Part shown: positions 42,402-51,433 of the stretch, in pieces
Layout of the letters: every line of letters starts with the position of its first letter
Numbering within the stretch: position 1 is the stretch's first letter
Origin: an uncultured Collinsella sp.
Lineage (GTDB): Bacteria; Actinomycetota; Coriobacteriia; Coriobacteriales; Coriobacteriaceae
Assembly (NCBI GenBank): GCA_958427355.1
Contig: CAUACA010000003.1
Span: forward strand, 88,571 to 152,570
Length of the DNA stretch: 64,000 nucleotides
Reading direction: 5' to 3'
Program-made: the position numbers and the translations under genes
Notes under the pieces: generated by a model
What the model saw: the letters and a program-made list of their open reading frames with translations, nothing else
What the model was told of the DNA's origin: nothing
The model's database searches: none

Positions 42402-43886
42402 ATGAATACTATCCAGATCAATCCGGCCGATAACGTGATCGTTGCGCTGTCGCCGCTTGCCAAGGGCACTGCCGTCGCGGTTCCCGGGGTGGGCGAGGTC
42501 GTGGCCGTGGAGGATATTCCGCAGAGCCATAAGATGGCGGTGCGCGCGATTGCCGCAGGGGAGGACGTCATTAAGTACGGCCTTCCTATCGGACACGTGA
42601 CGGGCGATGTCCAGCCCGGTCAGTGGCTCCACACGCACAATGTGAAGACCAACCTTTCGGGCGAGGTCGAGTACACCTACAACCCCACGCATCCGGTCGT
42701 TGAGTCGGTTGAGCCCGAGACCTTTATGGGGTTCCGCCGCGCCGACGGTCGTGCCGCGACGCGCAACGAGCTGTGGATCATCCCCACGGTCGGCTGTGTC
42801 AACGAAGTCGCCCGTGCCATGTGTGAGAAGGCCCAGGATCTGGTCGATGGCTCGCTGGAGGGTGTTTACTACTTCCCGCATCCCTTTGGCTGCTCGCAGA
42901 CCGGCGCCGACCATGCCCAGACGCGTCGTCTGCTGGTGGCGCTCTCGCGTCATCCTAATGCGGCCGGCGTGCTATTCCTGTCGCTCGGTTGCGAGAACTG
43001 CACGCACCAGCAGGTGCTCGACGAGCTCGGTGACTTCGATCACGAGCGCGTTCGCTTTCTCACCTGTCAGGATGTAGCCGACGAGCAAATCGAGGGCCAC
43101 AAGATTCTGGCCGAGCTGGCAGACCTCGCCAAGCAAGCCAAGCGTGAGCCCATTTTGGCCTCCGAGCTGGTTATTGGTCTTAAGTGCGGCGGCTCCGACG
43201 GTCTTTCGGGCATTACCGCCAACCCCACGATCGGTCGCGTGAGCGATATGGTCGTCGCCCGTGGCGGCACGTCGGTGCTTACCGAGGTGCCCGAGATGTT
43301 TGGCGCCGAGAGTATTCTGCTCGATCGCTGTGAGAACGAGCAGGTCTTTGGTGCCGCCTCCGACATGCTCAACGGCTTTAAGGGCTACTTTATTAGCCAC
43401 GGCGAGGTTGTCTACGAGAACCCGAGCCCCGGCAACAAGGACGGAGGTATTACCACGCTCGAGGACAAGAGCTGCGGCTGCGTGCAAAAGGGCGGATCTG
43501 CCCCCATCGTCGACGTGCTGCCGTATGCCGGCCAGGCAACTAAACACGGCCTGAACATGCTGTGCGGTCCGGGCAACGACATGGTATCCACCACGGCGTT
43601 GACGGCTGCCGGCTGCCACGTGATTCTGTTCTCGACCGGCCGCGGCACACCGTTTGGCGCGCCGGCGCCTACGCTCAAGGTGTTCACCAATCAGCGTCTG
43701 TGCGACCACAAGGCCAACTGGATGGACTTTAACGCCGGCGTGATTGCCACGGGTGAGCGCACGCTCGACGAGGCTGCCCACGATCTGTACCAGCTGGTGC
43801 TGGAGACGGCGAGCGGTAAGCTCACGAGTGCTGAGCGCCGTGGCTGTCACGAGATCAGTATCTGGAAGGACGGCGTCTGCTTGTAG
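42402..43886 (+). CDS. uxaA: Altronate dehydratase
   Basis: 494 residues. The N-terminal SAF domain (about residues 1-90) is followed by the catalytic part with VGCVNEVARAMCEKA, LKCGGSDGLSGITANPTIG and the ending GRGTPFGAPAPTLKVFTN. Fe-dependent conversion of D-altronate to KDG. Last gene of the uxaCBA operon, followed by a terminator-like hairpin. Confidence 0.96.
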   Translation: MNTIQINPADNVIVALSPLAKGTAVAVPGVGEVVAVEDIPQSHKMAVRAIAAGEDVIKYGLPIGHVTGDVQPGQWLHTHNVKTNLSGEVEYTYNPTHPVVESVEPETFMGFRRADGRAATRNELWIIPTVGCVNEVARAMCEKAQDLVDGSLEGVYYFPHPFGCSQTGADHAQTRRLLVALSRHPNAAGVLFLSLGCENCTHQQVLDELGDFDHERVRFLTCQDVADEQIEGHKILAELADLAKQAKREPILASELVIGLKCGGSDGLSGITANPTIGRVSDMVVARGGTSVLTEVPEMFGAESILLDRCENEQVFGAASDMLNGFKGYFISHGEVVYENPSPGNKDGGITTLEDKSCGCVQKGGSAPIVDVLPYAGQATKHGLNMLCGPGNDMVSTTALTAAGCHVILFSTGRGTPFGAPAPTLKVFTNQRLCDHKANWMDFNAGVIATGERTLDEAAHDLYQLVLETASGKLTSAERRGCHEISIWKDGVCL

Positions 43887-43921
43887 CGGCAAGTGCGCCC
43901 AAGCATAGCGAGATGTCATCG

Positions 43922-43953
43922 GCCCCATCGGGAGTGTTCCCGGCGGGGCTTGT
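43922..43953 (+). terminator. Hairpin after uxaA
   Basis: GCCCCATCGGGA (43922-43933) and TCCCGGCGGGGC (43938-43949) with two mismatches, then TTGTTCG. Confidence 0.6.
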
Positions 43954-43990
43954 TCGTTTCGTGGTTAAGTGAATATGTTGGAAAATCTGA

Positions 43991-44000
43991 TAAACGTTCA
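43991..44000. promoter_or_regulatory. Distal TAAACGTTCA operator before the GPH gene
   Basis: A single operator variant about 120 bases upstream of the proximal pair, at a distance suited to DNA looping. Confidence 0.6.
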
Positions 44001-44068
44001 CCTATCTCATTGCTGTCCAGCATGGCACCCTTACCAGCAGAAAATAGGTGTGAGGATCTCAATTGTGT

Positions 44069-44096
44069 CCGTTCAGCGGTAAAAAGCGACCGTTCA
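44069..44096 (+). promoter_or_regulatory. 28-bp catabolic promoter box, copy 3 (GPH transporter)
   Basis: CCGTT-N14-GACCGTTCA with an AAAAAGC spacer segment. It ends 21 bases before the -35. Confidence 0.65.
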
Positions 44097-44111
44097 AGGA
44101 TATTATTCAAG

Positions 44112-44161
44112 TGAACGTTCACCTGTCGTAAGCAATCGCGCATAATCTAACTAAACGTTCA
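44112..44161 (+). promoter_or_regulatory. GPH gene promoter with two operators
   Basis: TGAACGTTCA (44112-44121) overlaps the -35 TTCACC (44118-44123); after a 17-base spacer comes CATAAT (44141-44146), then TAAACGTTCA (44152-44161). Operator spacing is 40 bases. Confidence 0.75.
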
Positions 44162-44241
44162 CCCTGAACGCTGGGCAGACAGATGTCAGTGTGGACTCCA
44201 ATGTCTTGCTGCAAGACAATCGAGAAAAGAGAGGGAGCTCG

Positions 44242-45801
44242 ATGACTAATAAGATCGGAAAAAAGCGTAAGATCACATTCTGGACGCGCTTGGGCTTTGG
44301 TATGGGCGGTATGCTCAATTCCGGCGCCCTGACCTTTACGCACAGCTACATGGTGCTGTTCCTGTCCACGGAGTGTGGCCTGTCCGCAGGCGAGGCTGCA
44401 CTGATCAGCTCGTTTGCCATCTATGTCAACGCCATTCTTTGCCCGCTGATGGGCTTTGTGGCCGATAACTTCTATGCCACCAAGATTGGCCGCATCTTTG
44501 GTCGTCGTCGTTTCTGGATCTTGCTGGCCATCCCGATGATGATCGCCGAGCCGCTCATCTTCGTGGCTACGCCGTTTGGCTTCCCGTACTACTTTGTGCT
44601 GTACCTGATCTACAACGTCGCGTATACGTTCTGCACCGCCAACCTGTCGCCGCTTACCATCGAGATGACCGACGACTTTAAGGAGCGTACGTACCTCACC
44701 GGCTACAAGCATCTCTTTGGTAACGCCGCCGGCTTCCTGATGGCTGCACTTGTGGGCTTCGGCTTTGGCACCTTCGGCGAGACCAACCCGTTCAGCTACT
44801 TCATCATTGCTACGGTCAACGCTTCGGTCATGGCAATCTCGCTGCTTTGTGTGTACCTGTCCACGTGGGAGCACACCCCCGAGGAGGTCGCTCAGGAGAA
44901 GATCGAGAGCGTCGGCGAGGGTATCAAGAAGTTCTTTGTGGACGTTATCTCCACCTTCCGCAACAAGTCCTTCCGCAAGGTCCTGTACGCACAGGTCTCC
45001 ACGAAGCTCGCTGCTGCCTGCTGGTCTGCCTGCCTGTCCTTCTTCATCGTCTACTGCCTGCAGATTCCTAAGTCCTACGAGTCCGTGATGGAGATGCCTG
45101 GCAAGGTCGTCGCTATCGTCTGCACCGCCATCTGGGTCGCCCTCATGGCCAAGAAGGGCTTCCACAAGTCTTGGTACCTCGCAAATGTCGGTTGCGCTGC
45201 GTGCATCATCGCCTACAACTACTTCGCCTTTGGTCAGATCAACGGCACCTCCACGGTCGCCATCGCCATGATCGCCTACCCCATCATCTTCGCCATCTGG
45301 AAGTTCTTCTACGTCGGCTTCCAGTACCTGCCCGATGTTCTGCTCAACTACATCCCCGATGTCGATGAGCTCATCACCCTGCGTCGTCGCGAGGGCATCT
45401 ACAGCTCCGCGCAGCAGCTCTGCCAGCAGATCGCCCAGGCTATCGCCGTCAACGTGTGGGCTATCGTCCTTGCTGCCTCCGGCTTCATTCAGACCGCCGG
45501 CAATAGCGACGCTGTGACCCAGCCCGCTACCGTGCCTCTGTATATCTGCGGCTACATGATCATCGGCTGCGCCGGCTTCTTCCTGCTTGCGGCCGTCCTT
45601 GCCCGCGGCATCAAGATCGACAAGGAGCAGTGCGACGTCCTTTGCGACGAGATTCACCGAGTCAAGGAGGGTGGCAAGATGGCCGACGTCAAGCCCGAGG
45701 TCAAGGCGCTTTGCGAGGAGCTCTCCGGCTTTAAGTACGAGGACTGCTTTGCCCACAACAACGTTGGCTTCCAGGACGGTAGCGTAACTCCCGCCGAGTA
45801 A
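44242..45801 (+). CDS. GPH-family (glycoside-pentoside-hexuronide) sugar:cation symporter
   Basis: 519 residues from the ATG at 44242 (GAGGGAG upstream). Twelve predicted helices. The N-terminus KITFWTRLGFGMGGMLNSGALTF is typical of GPH carriers, and a cytoplasmic C-terminal tail of about 60 residues is present. It has its own promoter with two operators and lies between the uxa operon and GH28. It probably imports galacturonate or short pectic oligomers (inference from context). Confidence 0.87.
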   Translation: MTNKIGKKRKITFWTRLGFGMGGMLNSGALTFTHSYMVLFLSTECGLSAGEAALISSFAIYVNAILCPLMGFVADNFYATKIGRIFGRRRFWILLAIPMMIAEPLIFVATPFGFPYYFVLYLIYNVAYTFCTANLSPLTIEMTDDFKERTYLTGYKHLFGNAAGFLMAALVGFGFGTFGETNPFSYFIIATVNASVMAISLLCVYLSTWEHTPEEVAQEKIESVGEGIKKFFVDVISTFRNKSFRKVLYAQVSTKLAAACWSACLSFFIVYCLQIPKSYESVMEMPGKVVAIVCTAIWVALMAKKGFHKSWYLANVGCAACIIAYNYFAFGQINGTSTVAIAMIAYPIIFAIWKFFYVGFQYLPDVLLNYIPDVDELITLRRREGIYSSAQQLCQQIAQAIAVNVWAIVLAASGFIQTAGNSDAVTQPATVPLYICGYMIIGCAGFFLLAAVLARGIKIDKEQCDVLCDEIHRVKEGGKMADVKPEVKALCEELSGFKYEDCFAHNNVGFQDGSVTPAE

Positions 45802-45825
45802 GGCCGACATATCGTCCAAATCACA

Positions 45826-45868
45826 GGGCCGTGCCACCGGAATTCCGCCGGCAGGCACGGCCCTTTTT
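45826..45868 (+). terminator. Rho-independent terminator after the GPH gene
   Basis: GGGCCGTGCC (45826-45835), 18-base loop, GGCACGGCCC (45854-45863), TTTTT. A TACAAT hexamer just after it may be the -10 of the GH28 gene. Confidence 0.92.
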
Positions 45869-45916
45869 CAACAGCGTACAATTTGCCTTTAGAGCATCTT
45901 TTTGAGGGAGAAACCC

Positions 45917-47512
45917 ATGGAGACGAACGTTATCTGGCGCAACGCGCGCGCGGCGGTTATCGAGCTTGACGACGGCGGTTACTTTACCTGCGCCGATACG
46001 TGGGAGATCTTTGTCAACGACGAGCCCGCCGGTACCACGAATACGGTCGAGACCTATGTCGACGGCCTGACCCCCGGCAAGCGCAACCTGGTCCGTTTTG
46101 TCTGTGGCGAGCGTGAGCTGAGCGTAGGTGTCACCACGCCGGCTGAGCCCTTTACCATCAACGTTCACGACTGTGGCGCCAAGGGCGATGCCGAGCATGA
46201 TGACACCACCAACATCCAGGCTGCCATCATGGCCTGCCCCAAGGGTGGCCGCGTGCTGATCCCCGCCGGTAGTTATCGCATCAAGTCTCTCTTCCTTAAG
46301 AGCAATATCAACATCGAGCTCGCCGAGGGAGCGGTGCTGCTGGCCCGTCACGATCGCGCGGCGCTTGCCTACATTCCGGGAACGGTCACGGGCAACGAGG
46401 GCGCCGGTTATGCCGGTACCGATATGCTGCCCCTGGGCCGCTGGGAGGGGGAGAGCTTCTCGACCTACTGTTCTACCTTTACGGGTCTGGGCGTGCACGA
46501 CGTGTGCATTTATGGTCGCGGCGCGATCGACGGTCAGACTGATTTTGCCGAGGACAACTGGTGGAACAAGGACTTTAAGAACATCTTCCGCCCGGAGGAG
46601 GGCCGCGAGGTCGCCCGCCCGCGCATGATCTTCCTATCCGAGTGTGAGAACGTGAGCTTGGCCGGCTTCACCGTCCGCAACAGCCCGGCGTGGAACATCC
46701 ACCCCATCCTGTGCGAGCACGTCGATGCGCTCTGCCTGTCCATCGAGGGCCCCAAGAACTCCCACAACACCGACGGCTTCGATCCCGAGAGCTGCGGTTT
46801 TGTTCGCATCCTTGGTTGTCAGTTCTCAGTGGGTGACGACTGCATCGCCATCAAGAGCGGCAAGCTGGGCATTGAGCCCGAGCTTCGTCCCGCCACGCAC
46901 GACGTGCTGATCTCTCACTGCTACATGCACGATGGTCACGGCGCCGTGGTCCTGGGTTCAGAGGCTGCCGGCGGCATCAAGGACCTTACCGTGAGCAAGT
47001 GCCTCTTTGAGCGCACCGACCGCGGCCTGCGCGTCAAGACCCGCCGCGGGCGCGGCAAGGATGCCGTCAACGAGGGCATTACCTTTGAGCACATTCGCAT
47101 GGACGAGGTGCTCACGCCCTTCGTGGTCAACTCCTTCTACTTCTGCGACAAGGACGGCAAGACCGACTACGTGCAGTCTCGCGAGGCACTGCCCGTCGAC
47201 GACCGCACGCCCGGCTTTGGTGCCACGACGTTTTGCGATATCGAGGCCACTAACTGCCACGCGGCCGCTGCCTACATCACGGGCCTGCCCGAGAGCAAAG
47301 TAACGCGCCTGACGTTCCAGGATGTCCACGTGACCTTCGCGCCGGATGCCGAGCCCTTTGTCCCGGCCATGGCCTGCGGCGTTGAGCCCATGGTGCGTCA
47401 GGGCATCATTGCGCAAAACGTCAAGGTACTCGATCTGCAAAATGTGGTGATTGAGGGTCAGGACGGCGAGGAGCTGCAGCTCCAGAACGTCGACAAGGTT
47501 GTCCGTTCCTAA
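45917..47512 (+). CDS. Glycoside hydrolase family 28 (polygalacturonase-like)
   Basis: 531 residues from the ATG at 45917 (GAGGGAG upstream). A small N-terminal beta domain (about residues 1-75) precedes the parallel beta-helix. GH28 motifs are intact: NTDGFDPES, GDDCIAIKSGK, GHGAVVLGSE and the RVKTRRGRG counterpart of RIKT. No signal peptide, so it should act in the cytoplasm, probably as an exo-enzyme releasing galacturonate from imported oligomers. Rhamnogalacturonan or xylogalacturonan oligomers are other possible substrates. Confidence 0.93.
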   Translation: METNVIWRNARAAVIELDDGGYFTCADTWEIFVNDEPAGTTNTVETYVDGLTPGKRNLVRFVCGERELSVGVTTPAEPFTINVHDCGAKGDAEHDDTTNIQAAIMACPKGGRVLIPAGSYRIKSLFLKSNINIELAEGAVLLARHDRAALAYIPGTVTGNEGAGYAGTDMLPLGRWEGESFSTYCSTFTGLGVHDVCIYGRGAIDGQTDFAEDNWWNKDFKNIFRPEEGREVARPRMIFLSECENVSLAGFTVRNSPAWNIHPILCEHVDALCLSIEGPKNSHNTDGFDPESCGFVRILGCQFSVGDDCIAIKSGKLGIEPELRPATHDVLISHCYMHDGHGAVVLGSEAAGGIKDLTVSKCLFERTDRGLRVKTRRGRGKDAVNEGITFEHIRMDEVLTPFVVNSFYFCDKDGKTDYVQSREALPVDDRTPGFGATTFCDIEATNCHAAAAYITGLPESKVTRLTFQDVHVTFAPDAEPFVPAMACGVEPMVRQGIIAQNVKVLDLQNVVIEGQDGEELQLQNVDKVVRS

Positions 47513-47616
47513 CTCGGGTTGATGGCCAGGGCTGCATTGTCGGATAGATCGGCAATGCAGCCTTTATGCGATACGGCCGTGTGCGCTGCGCTGCGCATCA
47601 TGGTGAAAGGGAATGT

Positions 47617-48426
47617 ATGCTCAATAAAACGATTCCTGTCGGGGTCGATGGCTCGTCTGCCACGATTACGTCTTATGTTTTTGCCCCGACCGAAGATGCT
47701 TATGCTTTAAAACCGCTGCCTGCAGTTGTGGTCGTGCCAGGAGGCGGCTACGATCACGTTTCGCCGCGCGAAGGCGAGCCGGTAGCGCTCCGTTTGCTGG
47801 CAATGGGCTACCAAGCGTTTGTGTTGAACTACTCGGTTGCTCCGGCTGTCTATCCGCTGGCATTGCAAGAACTCGCGCGAGCGGTCGATACCGTTCGAAG
47901 CCATGCGACGGAGTTTTGCGTCGATCCCAATCGAATTACGGTCATGGGTTTTTCGGCGGGTGGACACCTGGTTGGCTTGCTCGGGGCGCTTTGGGACAAA
48001 CCTTGGCTTGCAGAGTCGATTGCGACATCGCCTGAGTCGATTCGGCCTGACGCACTTTGCTTGGGCTATCCGGTCGTAAGCTCGGGGGCCTATGCCCATC
48101 GTGGCTCGTTTGAACACCTAACGGGTGCCGATGACGTTTTGGCCCAAAAGTTGTCGATCGAGAACATGGTGGGCGAAGGCTTTCCCCGTACGTTCTTATG
48201 GCATACCGCCGAGGATGCATCGGTGCCAGTCCAAAATAGCCTTTTGCTTGCGCAGGCGCTTGCCGATCACGGGATTGGCTTTAGCTTACATGTTTTTCCG
48301 CACGGAAAGCACGGAGCATCGCTCGCCACGGCCCAAACGGCATTTAAGGGTTGCGCCGAGCATATTCAGCCACAGGTTCAGGGCTGGCCTGAGCAGTTTG
48401 CCGCCTGGGAGCGTGATGGACGATGA
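47617..48426 (+). CDS. Alpha/beta hydrolase, acetylesterase type
   Basis: 269 residues from the ATG at 47617 (GAAAGGGAA upstream). The oxyanion loop is VVVPGGGYDHVSPREGEPVA, the nucleophile Ser113 lies in GFSAGG, the Asp in HTAEDASVPV and the His in FPHGKHGAS. This is the BD-FAE/acetyl-xylan-esterase-like group. Its end overlaps the next start by 4 bases (ATGA). No signal peptide. In this context it likely removes acetyl groups from pectic sugars (inference). Confidence 0.88.
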   Translation: MLNKTIPVGVDGSSATITSYVFAPTEDAYALKPLPAVVVVPGGGYDHVSPREGEPVALRLLAMGYQAFVLNYSVAPAVYPLALQELARAVDTVRSHATEFCVDPNRITVMGFSAGGHLVGLLGALWDKPWLAESIATSPESIRPDALCLGYPVVSSGAYAHRGSFEHLTGADDVLAQKLSIENMVGEGFPRTFLWHTAEDASVPVQNSLLLAQALADHGIGFSLHVFPHGKHGASLATAQTAFKGCAEHIQPQVQGWPEQFAAWERDGR

Positions 48427-50588
48427 ACGAAAGCATCTATGAGCTGCGTGTTTCGAGAGCTGCGTCAGGAGCGTATCCAACGATTTCTGATGCCTTGGCG
48501 GCAACCGATCAACTCTATCCGGACGCCGAGCAGGCGGTGACGATCCATATTGATCCGGGTGAGTACCGCGAGCGGGTCGAGATCCATCGGCCGCATGTGA
48601 CGTTGGCGGGCGAGACGGCTGACAGCGTGCGCATCGTGGGCAGCCTGGGTGCCAAGATGCCCTCGGAGGACGGCTCGGGTGTCGACGGTACGCTCGGCAC
48701 GTTTAGGACCTATACCGTTTTAGTCGATGCCGACGACGTGCGGCTCGAGAACCTCACGATCGTCAACGACGCCGGGGGTGGTCGCGAGGTGGGACAGGCG
48801 ATTGCCCTGTACGCCGACGGCGACCGTTTGGTGGTCGACGCCTGTTGTATTACGGGACGCCAGGATACGCTGTTTTTGGGCCCGTTGCCCCCGCGCGAAG
48901 TAAAACCGGGCGGGTTTATGGGGCCCAAGCAGTTTGCGCCGCGCCGGGTGGGCCGTCAGTATTTCCGACGCTGCCGGATTGAGGGCGATGTCGACTTTAT
49001 CTTTGGCGGCGCGCGTGCCTATTTTGAGGGATGCGAGATTCGCTCGCTCAACCGCGATATGGATGTCAACGGGTATGTAACGGCAGCCTCCACGCCTAAA
49101 GGCGAGCCGTACGGATTTGTGTTTCATGGTTGTTCGTTTACAGCTCCGGATGGCGTGGCGCCGGATTCGGTCTACCTGGGCCGTCCTTGGCGCGAATGGG
49201 CGCAAACTGCGCTGATCGATTGCTGGCTGGGGCGACATATCAAGCGCGAAGGCTGGTGGGATTGGAATAAGCCGGCGGCGCACAGCTGCGCGCAGTATGC
49301 TGGCACAATCCTGCATGGGCCGGCGGGTGATACTACCGACTGGGTGCCGTGGGCAAATAAACTCGATGTGATGGCTGCCGCCGGGTACGCCCGCGAACAG
49401 GTGCTTGCCGGTGCGGACGGCTGGGATCCCGAGGGCGGCGACGGTGATGCGGTGGAGACGGCTGGGCTATCTGCCGATGGCCGCACCGTGCACATCGAGA
49501 CGTACTGCGAAGACGAGCCTGCGCTGCGTGCCCGGCTGAAGCGCGAAGGGCGCTCGGCGGCATTTGCGGGCAAGACTCCTGCAGATTTTGAGGCATGGAA
49601 GATTGCGACCAGGACTCGTCTGTACGATGTTTTGGGCCTTTCGCTTATGGACCGCGTCCCGATTGAGATTCGTGAGCTCAGCCGCGTGCGGGTTGCCGGC
49701 GGCATCGTGCGCACCCATGCGATATTGCAGGTTGAGCACGATGTGTGGATGCCGTTTTACCTGTTGGAGCCGTCTTGTCCTAAGCTTGATGAGCGGGGGC
49801 TCAAACGCTGTTATATCTGCCCGCATGGCCATCAGGGAGCGGGTGCTGCAAGCGTAGCCGGTGTTGCGGGCGTGCCGGCTGTCGATGATGCCGTGCGTAA
49901 GTTCAATTACGACTACGGTCTGCGTTTGGCACGCATGGGTTACGTAACCGTCTGTCCTGATGCGCGCGGTTGGGGATACCGTCGTGACTGGAAGGGCCAG
50001 GGCGATGACGAGAACAACTACTTGCGAGGGACGTGCCTAAACCAGGCACGTATGGCCGAGCCACTGGGTCTTACGGTTGCGGGCCTTAACGTCTGGGACA
50101 ACATGCGCTTGATCGATTACTTGGAGGCGCGCGGCGACATTGCCATGGATGACCTGGGTTGCTTTGGTTTTTCGGGTGGCGGCTACATGACGTTGTACCT
50201 GGCCGCACTCGACCCGCGTGTGCGCAAGGCGTTTGTCTCGGGCTATCTGTACGGTGTCGACGATTCGCTGCTGCATCTCAATGGCAATTGCAGCTGCAAC
50301 TACACACCCGGACTTTGGCGCTTACTCGACATGGGCGATATTGCCTCGCTCATCGCGCCGCATCCGCTGCTGGTGCAAAGCTGCGAAGAGGATCATCTGA
50401 ACGGTTCGCGCGGGCTGAAAAATGTTGACGAGCAGCTCGAGATCGTGCGCGATGCCTACAAGTTGCTGAGTCGCAGAGATGGCCTGCGGCACGAGGTATG
50501 TCCGGGTGAACACCATCTGGGCGTGACACATCTTGCCGAGGATATCGAATGGCTCGATTCGCACGTTGCGGAATGCGCCCGTGCATAG
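48423..50588 (+). CDS. Pectin methylesterase (CE8) fused to an alpha/beta hydrolase esterase
   Basis: 721 residues, two enzymes in one chain. Residues 1-310: CE8 beta-helix with GRQDTLF (Asp148), GDVDFIFGGAR (Asp191) and LGRPWREW (Arg254). Residues about 385-721: an alpha/beta hydrolase of the large acetylesterase type with PDARGWGYRRDW, nucleophile Ser584 in GFSGGGY, acidic residues in SCEEDHLNGSRG and His in PGEHHLGV. The linker (about 310-385) holds short charged helices. No signal peptide. Translationally coupled to the previous esterase. It would strip methyl and perhaps acetyl esters from the same oligomer inside the cell. Confidence 0.9.
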   Translation: MNESIYELRVSRAASGAYPTISDALAATDQLYPDAEQAVTIHIDPGEYRERVEIHRPHVTLAGETADSVRIVGSLGAKMPSEDGSGVDGTLGTFRTYTVLVDADDVRLENLTIVNDAGGGREVGQAIALYADGDRLVVDACCITGRQDTLFLGPLPPREVKPGGFMGPKQFAPRRVGRQYFRRCRIEGDVDFIFGGARAYFEGCEIRSLNRDMDVNGYVTAASTPKGEPYGFVFHGCSFTAPDGVAPDSVYLGRPWREWAQTALIDCWLGRHIKREGWWDWNKPAAHSCAQYAGTILHGPAGDTTDWVPWANKLDVMAAAGYAREQVLAGADGWDPEGGDGDAVETAGLSADGRTVHIETYCEDEPALRARLKREGRSAAFAGKTPADFEAWKIATRTRLYDVLGLSLMDRVPIEIRELSRVRVAGGIVRTHAILQVEHDVWMPFYLLEPSCPKLDERGLKRCYICPHGHQGAGAASVAGVAGVPAVDDAVRKFNYDYGLRLARMGYVTVCPDARGWGYRRDWKGQGDDENNYLRGTCLNQARMAEPLGLTVAGLNVWDNMRLIDYLEARGDIAMDDLGCFGFSGGGYMTLYLAALDPRVRKAFVSGYLYGVDDSLLHLNGNCSCNYTPGLWRLLDMGDIASLIAPHPLLVQSCEEDHLNGSRGLKNVDEQLEIVRDAYKLLSRRDGLRHEVCPGEHHLGVTHLAEDIEWLDSHVAECARA

Positions 50589-50657
50589 CCCCTCGGCATG
50601 CTGCGAATAAACGGTACGTTCCTGTATGACCGCCGATGGGCGGATGAGGAGAAGATT

Positions 50658-51326
50658 ATGGAAACGAAGAGTTTGAGTGAATCGACCATTTGCTGCTTTG
50701 GCGACTCAACGACCTGGGGCGACAACGGCTGCGGTGGGGGAGGCAACGACATCTCGTGGACCTCGCATTTGGGCGCGTTGCTGGGAGGCGCGGTCGTCGA
50801 GAACTTTGGCATCAAGGGTTCGCGTATCGCCATCAAGGCCGACCGTACCGATTCGTTTGTCGAGCGCCTTGACGGTATCGACGATGCGGCCGATATCTAC
50901 ATCGTCTTTGGCGGCGTCAACGACTTTAGCCGCAACGTGCCGCTTGGAGAGCTCGGCAGCACGGACGTGCATGAGTTCTATGGTGCACTCGATTACCTGA
51001 TCCGTACCATCACGGCGCGCTCGCCTCGGGCAAAGCTCGTGTTTATGACGCCGTGCAAGACGAGCGGCAAGCACGAGAAGGATATCCCGGCAAGCGACGA
51101 GCTCAACCACCTGGGGTTGACGCAGGTCGCCTACGTGCGAGCGATGCTCGAGGTCTGCGACCGCTACTCCGTGCCGGTGATTGACCTGTATGCGCAAAGC
51201 GGTATCAGCCCGTTTTTGCCGGAGCACCGCGAGCTCTATATGCCGGACGGTCTGCATTACAGTCCTGCTGGCTATGAGCGCCTGGCGCATCGCATCGCCG
51301 CGGGTCTCACCGCCGTTTGCCGCTAA
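50658..51326 (+). CDS. SGNH/GDSL hydrolase, probable pectic acetylesterase
   Basis: 222 residues from the ATG at 50658 (GAGGAGA upstream). Block I CFGDSTTWGDNG (nucleophile Ser), block III GGVNDF (Asn) and block V PDGLHYSPAGYERLA (Asp-His) are all present. Cytoplasmic. Its neighbours suggest rhamnogalacturonan or oligogalacturonide deacetylation, but acyl specificity cannot be read. The stop codon lies inside the next promoter box (51313-51340). Confidence 0.88.
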   Translation: METKSLSESTICCFGDSTTWGDNGCGGGGNDISWTSHLGALLGGAVVENFGIKGSRIAIKADRTDSFVERLDGIDDAADIYIVFGGVNDFSRNVPLGELGSTDVHEFYGALDYLIRTITARSPRAKLVFMTPCKTSGKHEKDIPASDELNHLGLTQVAYVRAMLEVCDRYSVPVIDLYAQSGISPFLPEHRELYMPDGLHYSPAGYERLAHRIAAGLTAVCR

Positions 51327-51340
51327 AAGTCTGCCGTTCG
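51313..51340 (+). promoter_or_regulatory. 28-bp catabolic promoter box, copy 5 (GH105), overlapping a gene end
   Basis: CCGTT-N7-AAAAGTC-TGCCGTTCG, weaker than the others at three positions. It ends 20 bases before the -35, as at uxaC and the GPH gene. Confidence 0.5.
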
Positions 51341-51354
51341 CGAGGAATATAGGG

Positions 51355-51405
51355 TTAACGTTCACCCTATATTCCTCGTTCGCGTTACACTAGGGGTAAC
51401 GTTCA
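51355..51405 (+). promoter_or_regulatory. GH105 promoter with two operators
   Basis: TTAACGTTCA (51355-51364) overlaps the -35 TTCACC (51361-51366). A -10 TACACT lies near 51386, and GTAACGTTCA (51396-51405) follows. Operator spacing is 41 bases. Confidence 0.65.
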
Positions 51406-51433
51406 CCTATCGTTTATGTCAGAGGGGACAGCA

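Noticed and set aside
46158..46167. TCAACGTTCA inside the GH28 gene
   Set aside because: Lies within coding sequence (Ile-Asn-Val-His), has only one site and no promoter nearby; probably chance.
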